Positions 56,581-64,000 of a DNA stretch of 64,000 nt are shown here, one piece after another (the first letter of the stretch is position 1; the number at the start of each line of letters is the position of its first letter). The notes beneath the pieces are model-generated. The model saw only the letters and a list, made by a program, of their open reading frames with translations. It was not told where the DNA came from and ran no database searches. Both the position numbers and the translations under genes were made by a program. Source of the DNA: Umbilicaria muhlenbergii. Taxonomy: Eukaryota > Ascomycota > Lecanoromycetes > Umbilicariales > Umbilicariaceae. The stretch lies in contig KK106981.1 of the NCBI GenBank assembly GCA_000611775.1, positions 7,152,312-7,216,311 of the forward strand, written 5' to 3'.

Positions 56581-59500
56581 CTCCCTCTTCGGCTTCGCTG
56601 CCAGCGGCTTTCAGGGGTGACTCTGAAACATAAAATGAATAAGATAATGTTTAACGAGCGTTAGATTTGGCCTCTGTAAGTGATAGGTAAAATGGCGGCC
56701 AAAATGGCTCAACTAGAACTGAAATAAAAACATGAGTTGACAACCACGTGCTCCGAAGACCTAGGGAGTTCGTCAGAAGGGGATTTCAGTACACTCTTTT
56801 GAATGATTGTACTGGCTAGGCTTGAAAAAGCAGTCCTGAAGAACCCTAAGCGTTGATGAGACCAAGTAAGGAAAGTTCAGTCTGAAATTTCTCCCTCATA
56901 AGTGGCTTCATCAAGCAGTCAGCAGGCATATCAGCAGTAGGAATGTAGATGAGTATAATAAGGCTGTCTTTTAGGGCTTCCCTTACATAATGATACTGCA
57001 CCTCAATATGCTTGGTCCTGGCGTGGAATTCAGGATTTTTGGTGAGCTTCATGCTTAACTGGTTGTCCTCATATAATTGAGCTGAAGAACAGTTTAAAAA
57101 CCGTGTTAACTTGACTCCTTTAAGTCACTCCGTGATCCAGGCTGCTGTCTTGGCGGTGTTGCATAATTCAACATATTCAGCCTCAGTGATTGATGTGGCA
57201 GTGGTCTTTTGCTTTCAGCTAGATCATGATATTGCTCCCTCAGCAAGGGTAAACACATATTCATATGTGAACTTCCTGTTCATGGCGTCTCTGATGTAGT
57301 CTGAGTCTGAATAGCTCTTTATACTCATAGGGGTAGCCTCTGAAAATGTAATTTTCAGGTCTTTCATGCCTTGCAGGTAACAAAACACACGCTGCAAGCC
57401 TGCTCAATTTCAGACAGACAGGGCGTGACAAAATTGACTGAATTTACTCACAGTGAAGGTCAAGTTCAAGTGAGTGACAGTCATGATGTACATCAAGCTT
57501 CTGACCGCCTTTTGATATTTCAATTGATCCGCCATTGGCTCATCATCTAGGGCTGATTTTATGTATTCATAGTCATCTATTGATGTAGAAACAGCTTTTA
57601 AATGATTCATAAAGAACTCCTTAAGAACCTTGCTAACATAAGCATATTGATTGATCATAAGGGTTCAATTTTTTCAATTTCAGTGTATTTGAATTCTGAG
57701 GCAGACATTTGACTCACTTAAATCCTTCATATTGTACGCCTTTTGAAGCTTCATTTTAACTTCTGTAATTGCTTTCATTTCCTTTGAGAAAATGAGCAAA
57801 TCATTGACATAGAGGGCAATAATTACCCCTGAATTCTCATTTAGAAAAATGAAATTGTCTCTGAACAGTCTGACAAACCCTAGGTCATGTAGGGTGACTC
57901 AGAAGATGTTGTTTCAAACTCATTCAAACTGCTTTAAATCATATAACCCCTTGATTAGGTGGCAGGTCATTTTCTTAAACCCCTTGTATGACAACCCCTC
58001 TGAGAGTTTCATATATATTTCCTCTTTGAGCTCACCGGTGAGGTAAGCGCTAACAACGTTCATTTGATGTATATGCATGTCTTCATACGCTGCAATAGCC
58101 AGAAGCATGTGTAGTGAGTTGAAATGTAAAATTGAGGCAAAGGTTTCTTCATAGTTGATCTCATATTGTTGAGAAAATCCTCTGGTGACTAGCCTGGCTT
58201 TGAAGCGCTTGATAAGGCCACTGAAAGTGTATTTAACCTTGAATACTCATTTAGAAGTGATTGGTTGGCGCCCTTTAAGCAGTTCAATCAATTCTCATGT
58301 CTCATTTGCTGTCAAAGAATTTAACTCTTCTTTTATGACTTGTAATCATTGACACTGATAGGTAAGGCTCCAGACAGCCTTCTTGTATGTAGAAGGCTCA
58401 TGTATATGCTTCTGCACTGTCATATTAACATAGTGAGGGTTTGGTTTCATTATTCAGTCAGATCAAGTAGTGTATGGCACTGAGGCCTGCTGCCGCGGCG
58501 GCCCCAAATTCTGCTTCAGAATTTCAGTGGCTGATTCAGAGGTCAAGTGTATGGTTTCAGAGGCTTCTTCAGAGTCAGAAAAACCTTCCTCATTATCCTC
58601 AGCTTGTTTCAGTTGCATATCATTGTTGTTTGAATTTTCTTCAAAATTTTCAGTTTGATTTTCAGGCCCCTGAGTTGACGTCAGAGGCTCTGATAAATCC
58701 ATCACTGCTTCAGGGCCTTCAAGGCTTGAAGACATTACTCTCTCACTTTCAGTGTGCCTCTGAGCAAGTTCCTGTGATGTTAAAACCACTGAGTAATCAT
58801 CATCATCTGTATATGGGTTCATGAAGTCCTCATTTGCTTTGAAATGTTCTGGATTTTTCAGTAGGCTTCCGCCTTTCTCTCCCTTGAGGAACAAAACATG
58901 TGTATGTATTTTCACCTGCTTTTTCACTTGGTTTCAGACCTGAAATTGCTGGTTGCTCTTACAATAACTCATGAAAACCCCTTTATAAGATGTGTTTTCA
59001 AGTTTCACTCATTTTTCCTTCAATATATGACAATGAACAACACACCTGAATGGGCGTAGATGTTCAATGAAGGGTTTAAACCTCTTATATAATTCATATG
59101 AAGTTCTTCCTTCATGATCATCTTCTAAAGGAAGGTGATTCTTTAGGTAGCAGGCAGTTTTGACAGCTTCATCTTAAAATTTAGTTGACAATTGAGTGTT
59201 GTAAAGCATGCATCTAGTTGCTTCTGTAATCATATGATTTAAATGTTCAGAGACGCTGTTCTGCTCAGGTGTGTAAGTGATGATAAATTTAAATTTCACC
59301 CCCTCTGGCCCTTATATGCTTGCCAATTTCATATATTCTTCATCATTGTCAGCCTGTACAATCTTCAATTTCTCATCAGTTTCTTTCTCAGCTTTCATCT
59401 TTCAAGTCTTGAATATTTCATAGATATCCGTCTTCTTTGCCATTAAGAAAATATCAGAATATCAGGCAAATTCATTCATAAAGGTAACAAAATACTGGTT

Positions 59501-61649
59501 TTCACTCAGAGTATTGACATGATAAGCTCCTCAAATATCTGAATAAACTCATTGTAAGTGTTTTGTAGCTGTTGGCTTTGACTCCTTGACCTGTACTCAT
59601 ATCATCTTATTATGCAAGCATGTTGAGCAGGCTTTCTCCGCCTCATTAAAGTGTAATTCACGGGTTATACCCTTCACACACGGCTTGAGGCGTTGCATAC
59701 AGCTTGCCTCAGCATGGTCAAACCTTTGATGCCACTTCCAGTAGTCAGATTGAGCCTGTGTGGAAAAATTGAAATTTTCAGGGGTTTCAAAGGTAATGTG
59801 CCCTAAACCTGTTTTTGGATAAGGGGTGACAGAACTGACAACCATGCTGCCTGATACTGCTCTTATTAGCTTTGAAGTGAGCCTTGATGTAGGTGATCCT
59901 CCCTCTGCTGTCACTGAGGCTGCCAGGCTTCTCATTGATTTTTGATAAGCTTGAACCTTAAAGGTCACTTTTGCGCTCATTGACTCAACAACATAAACTG
60001 AACCATGTTGGTTTGCTGTGATCATGATGCTTTCATTATGCTTAAAAACAACATTTTTAAGCTTAAATTCAACTGTTATTCCGTGCTTACTTGCTGCCTC
60101 AATCAACAGCAAATTTCCGTTCAATTCAAGGACATAGAGGACGTCATTTAAGGTGAGTTTTCTCCCTTCAAAATCAACTTCCACCTTGCTCATACCAGCT
60201 GCTTTTATTGAGTGCTCATTGACTAAGCAGACTTCCATGTTATAGTTCTGAATTTCAACAAAAATTGCTCAATTCAGAGTCATGTGATGGCTCACTCTGG
60301 AGTTCACAATTCAGCAGTCAGAGGTTAGTTCTAGGTTGACTAAAGCTTTCATAGTCACTGCCTTTCATGTTTACTCATCTGAGTTGAACTTGTTGTCCTG
60401 GCTAGTCAGATCTTTCAAATTTTTCAAATCTTTCACTGGCCCTGAATTTTCATTGGCTTGCCGTGCATTTGCCTTGAACTTTGATGATGATTTAACTTCA
60501 TTAGGAGGTAGTTCTTCCCTGTTTTTTGTCTTCAAAGCATAGCAATCAGAGGTGAAATGCCCTCTTTTCTGACACTGAAAACATGTTTTTCTTATCTTGC
60601 TGTCTTTGCCTTTGCTTCCTGCTTGAGCTGCGTTTGCAGTGGCATTATTAGTTGATTTATTATTCAACGCTTCTTTCATTTCTCGCTCCTTCAATTAGCG
60701 TAGAACAGTCTCAATTTCAGGGTTCATGATTTCATTGTTTATTTAAAATACAACTGAGCTGTAAGGCTCCTCCTTTAAAGAGTCAAGGAACACTTTCTGA
60801 ATCATGTCATCATCAATGAGCACCTTTGATTTAAGCACTGTAATCTCTGCCTGAATTTTCTTCAAGGTGTGATAAGCCTGCTCTGCTGTCTCCTTCAGTC
60901 CTTGCTTGTAATTGATGAATGCTTTAAGCTGTGACTGATAGTATGACTTGCCCTTAAACTTCTTGATGTTCTCAAGGTGATCTCAAAGCTCCTTTGCTGT
61001 CTTCAGTTTGTAGAACGTTTCATCCTCCTGAGAGCAAAGTGACAATATGTTGTTTTAAGCCTTTCTATCAGTCCTTCTCCACTTCTTATACTCCTCAATG
61101 AGAGGCTTCAATGTCTTCTCATTCAAACCCTTCTTCTCCTCTGACGCAGCGTCAGTCCTGTCTATGATGTCTCAGTAGCTTCATGCTTTCAAATAACCCC
61201 TTGTTCTCCCTGCTCATTGAGCGTAGTTTATCTCATTGAGTTTGACTAGGCCTGAGGCCTTCAGAGACTCATATTTTATGCTCTTTTAAGGCCGTGTGAC
61301 TGCCTTCTGCGTACGCGGCGGCGTGGATAACGACTCAGGGGTGTGAGTATTTATTCAAAGTTCTATTGGTTGAGCCTTCATATATATATAGACGTTTCTA
61401 TTCATTTGATTTTTGAAGTGGAATTCATATGAAGAATTGACGTCTTTTTCAGTCAGTTTTTCGACTTTATAACTGGCTGATATTGAAGGTTTATATCAAA
61501 GCAAACTTTGGTTGCTCGACTTGCTTGACGGCGGCGGGGGTGGCGACGGCGGGGTTGGCGGCGGCAGGGGTTAGGGCAGTGAGGGTTAGGGCGGAGGCGG
61601 TAGGCAACAGCAACAGGCGGTAGTTTAGACACTGACCGGGCTCATAACC

Positions 61650-61906
61650 TGTTGTAAGGAATGATTATTTAGAGGCCAAATAAATGTATTGTATCTGCCT
61701 AAATATCGCCCAAATGATATAAATGAACGTGAGGAAGAAAGCAGAAACTTGAGGCTTTCAAGCCGTTAATATACATGTTAAGGAGCTTTTCGCTAAGCCA
61801 AAACATACGTACACCCATGACGTGACTGCTTCTCTTGCTAGGAACCCCTGCCCTAAACCCCTGCCCCAATGACGTCTGCTCGGCGGCGAATCGGCGAAAT
61901 TCAACA
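61650..61906 (-). repeat. LTR of the Copia fossil (right copy, 5' in element orientation)
   Basis: 257 bp, same ends as the left copy. The extra length is a 13-bp duplication in the CCCCTGCCC region. This copy keeps more CpG than the left one. Confidence 0.9.
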
Positions 61907-62228
61907 AGTAATCATCTCCTTTCTTGCCCTTCATGCCAGTCCCAATGAGGAGCATGAAGTCTTCTAGATCTTTAGTGCACTCTAATCTCGCATCTGGACG
62001 AGCTATCTTGAAGCTTTAAAGATTAGCTCTGCTGAGGCCATGGCATAACGAGTGACACGGAACTTACAGTCCCCAACGACGACCTTGCCTGTTCTTGTTG
62101 TTTTTGTACTGCTTGCTAGAGTCGTCTGCCATAGTTTTGTTTTTGACCTTCGATGGATCCATAGCTGCGATAGTTGCGCTGCTGCGTGCAAGAAACTCTT
62201 GCTCACGTATAGTCAGTGTCACAGCCAT
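61907..62228 (-). pseudogene. 5' exons of the DUF3435 gene, cut off by the Copia insertion
   Basis: Exon 1 is 62,228-62,068 (ATG 62,228, MAVTLTIREQEFL). Exon 2 begins at 62,013 after a 54-bp GTAAGT...AAAG intron that keeps frame. It includes IARPDARLECTKDLEDFML, a block often found in the N-terminal part of DUF3435 proteins. Exon 2 runs to the insertion point at 61,907 and resumes at 56,336 on the other side of the LTR element. The AGTAA target duplication lies at both edges. The gene is therefore split unless the insert is removed or spliced out. Confidence 0.75.
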
Positions 62229-63148
62229 TGTGATAGTGAAGCACTGAGTGTAACAAGTGAATCCCTCTGTATGGGGAAATGTCATCCAAGAAGAGGAAGA
62301 AGAGAGAACCAGATGTACCAGTCACACAAGCAAGAGCGAACTAGCTTGACTATAAACACTCCATAGGGAGACCTTGCCATAACACCCGGAGCACCGCCTT
62401 TTTACGGAGCATAGCCAACAGGAACTATCATCCATTGGGCTACGTGTTCCACGCAGTCTTTGCAGGGTCCCAAAACTGGGCCCCCTCCCCCCCCCGACCC
62501 GGTAATTCGGAAAGGCGCAGCCCCGGAGCAGACACCAGGTCACTGAGGCGCAGTAAAATACCTAGATTACAAGGTGGTCCCTGTCATTTGAGGGGATGCT
62601 TGAACATTGCCATTTGAATGTATTTCGAGAGTCGCTGTACGGAGCCCCTGCCATATAGATTCTGAAGACAGTTAAGATGGGATATGCCGTGAACTAGCTC
62701 CTGATACAAGATTGTATGAATGTCTATCCTTCCACTGTGCATCTGTCAAAAATGGTCATACAGCAACTGCCAAAGCACGTAACTGTATGTACGGTCAGCG
62801 AGCGCAGGAGCGAAATTGGAGGGTCTTGGCGCTAGAACTCTCTAAACAGTGGTATCTTGTACATCCGTTTAAAGTTGCTGATATTGGGATAAAAAGAACA
62901 CAAGGTTGGAAAACTAGAATCAGGACTGGAATCAGGCCAAGGAACTAAAAATGAGTTGAGCATGAGTAGCCTGAGACACCATGGTTTTGATCATGAGCAA
63001 GCCCGAGTAAGCGTGATTTAGGCTGAGCATAATTGAGCCGAAGTTGAGCCGCGTAAGATTCTGCTGATGTAATGGGCCAAAACCAACTGACCTAGTTGGG
63101 TGTATGCCAAGAGTAGATTTGACTTGAAAATAGCACGACTAATACTGA
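62229..63148. other. DNA upstream of the DUF3435 gene, no gene supported
   Basis: It contains a poly-C tract at about 62,480-62,500 and a short plus-strand frame (62,712-62,948) without recognised motifs. The segment 62,950-63,060 is rich in TGAGCATGA- and TGAGCC-like words. The first few hundred bases should hold the promoter of the DUF3435 gene. Confidence 0.35.
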
Positions 63149-63157
63149 GGGACTACT

Positions 63158-63890
63158 CAGTTTGACTTGGGACAGGGACTTTCTTCCTGGACAATTCTCC
63201 CTGTCCGCAACAGAGTCATGCCGGCGCGGCGTGGAAAAAAAATATCCAGCTGCGCAGGCATATTAGCAATTTCCTTGGCCTTTGTAGCGTCCGGAACCCT
63301 ATGTTTATGTGCATGGTATTGAAAAGGGTCTGAATTTATGAAGTCATTGTGTTCTTGATTTGTTCAGTCAATTGTCAATGCTCCTTTCTGTTTTTTATAA
63401 CTTATTTATAATCTGAATTTGCAACTCATGACCTGAACATTCATGAAGACTCATTCTTGAGAGAATTCTTTTATGTTTTGACTGTTTTGAGTCTTCTCAT
63501 GAATCATAATGATGAACACATTGAATAGTTCACTGATGCTTCTTTGAACTCTCAATACATAAGGCAAGGTGTTGAGAGAAAGCTCAGTCTTGTAATCACT
63601 TATATCCTGCCTCAAAGGAGTCTGCCTTTTCTATGATGACAGTGGGTTTAACAGTCACTGACAATGACAGAGTGAATTTCATAATGAATATATTATTATA
63701 TGAATGATTTATTTTCTATCTAGAGGCTCCTAATTATGGGAGACGGCTTATAGTAATATTCAAAAGAGCGGTGAGGAATCTTATTCACACCCTACCCCCG
63801 CCTAAACCCCTCCGCTAACCGTATGGGGCAGGCAAGCTTGCGGACAGGGAGAATTTTCCAGGAAGAAAGTCCCTGTCCCGAGTCAAACTG
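63158..63890. mobile_element. 733-bp miniature inverted-repeat element
   Basis: About 50 bp at the left (CAGTTTGACTTGGGACAGGG...) recur inverted at the right end (...CCCTGTCCCGAGTCAAACTG) with few mismatches. The 9-bp flanks GGGACTACT and GGAACTTCT match at seven positions. This could be a MULE-type target duplication that has drifted, but it is not decisive. The interior (about 63,340-63,720) is CpG-poor while the outer parts keep CpG, so another element may be nested inside. There is no coding capacity. Confidence 0.6.
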
Positions 63891-64000
63891 GGAACTTCTA
63901 ATCTACAGATGATCAAAGTTATTGATTCTGTAACACACAGTTCAAGCGTCACTTTCATTGTTGTAATGTCAAGAGGATGTTATTGTACGAGGCGGACTGC

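Larger units (their letters stand above)
56337..61906 (-). mobile_element. fossil Ty1/Copia LTR element inserted in the DUF3435 gene
   Basis: LTRs are at 56,337-56,580 (244 bp) and 61,650-61,906 (257 bp), beginning TGTTGTAAGG and ending TTCAACA, with AGTAA directly outside both (56,332-56,336 and 61,907-61,911). Read on the minus strand, parts in Copia order are: Gag with a CCHC knuckle near 60,560, protease and Gag-pre-integrase region about 59,600-60,240, integrase about 58,980-59,590, reverse transcriptase about 57,660-58,440, and RNase H about 56,846-57,650. The element is broken, with at least a dozen or more breaks. The LTRs are about 95% alike, the longer one having a 13-bp duplication. 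Practically all substitutions between them are CpG to TpG/CpA changes, so the insertion is recent and then hit by CpG-directed mutation. Confidence 0.9.

Overview
The window looks like nuclear DNA of a filamentous ascomycete (Pezizomycotina). The support is short introns (43-93 nt, mostly GTRNGT donors and CTAAC-like branch points) and a fungus-specific gene set: a FunK1 kinase, a DUF3425 (bZIP-associated) protein, a DUF3435 tyrosine recombinase, F-box proteins and a C2H2 zinc-finger protein. The genus cannot be named from sequence alone. The mobile-element load and the strongly CpG-poor, TpG/CpA-rich middle suggest a repeat-rich genome with a CpG-directed mutation process.

Layout. 1-2.3 kb: weak hypothetical genes. 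2,313-6,402: a 4.1-kb element with terminal inverted repeats starting TAACGTCC; it carries an F-box gene broken by one TGA. 6.5-13.95 kb: small genes, including a single-pass membrane protein with a run of isoleucines (7.4-7.8 kb), an aminoglycoside-phosphotransferase-like protein (8.5-9.7 kb), a four-exon C2H2 protein (12.2-13.2 kb, one TGA) and an unassigned two-exon gene (13.2-13.95 kb). 14.3-21.6 kb: two inverted copies of a disordered-protein gene flank a long FunK1 kinase gene. 22.04-22.46 kb: a near-perfect 416-bp foldback element, next to a broken DUF3425 gene (22.6-23.84 kb).

24,028-50,015: a 26-kb inverted-repeat structure with matching TAACGTCGG termini. Each arm holds the same cysteine-rich, Stig1-like gene remnant. 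The left arm contains a pogo/Fot1-like remnant. The right arm contains a Tc1/mariner-like remnant, a solo LTR and, just inside it, an 804-bp hAT-type miniature element with a 13-bp minisatellite. The centre is a nest of fossil Ty3/Gypsy-type elements (28,075-43,338) that itself contains a 5.4-kb foldback structure and a second LTR element. All of these fossils are heavily broken.

50-64 kb: an F-box-like gene and a coiled-coil gene lie head to head. They are followed by a multi-exon gene encoding a DUF3435 tyrosine recombinase with C2H2 fingers, SUMO-interaction-like motifs and a probable C-terminal chromodomain. A 5.57-kb Ty1/Copia fossil (56,337-61,906, target duplication AGTAA) sits inside its second exon. 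A 733-bp miniature inverted-repeat element lies near the right edge.

Three themes connect the window: CpG-directed decay of repeats and of several genes, a group of inverted-repeat elements sharing TAACG termini, and captured or interrupted host genes.
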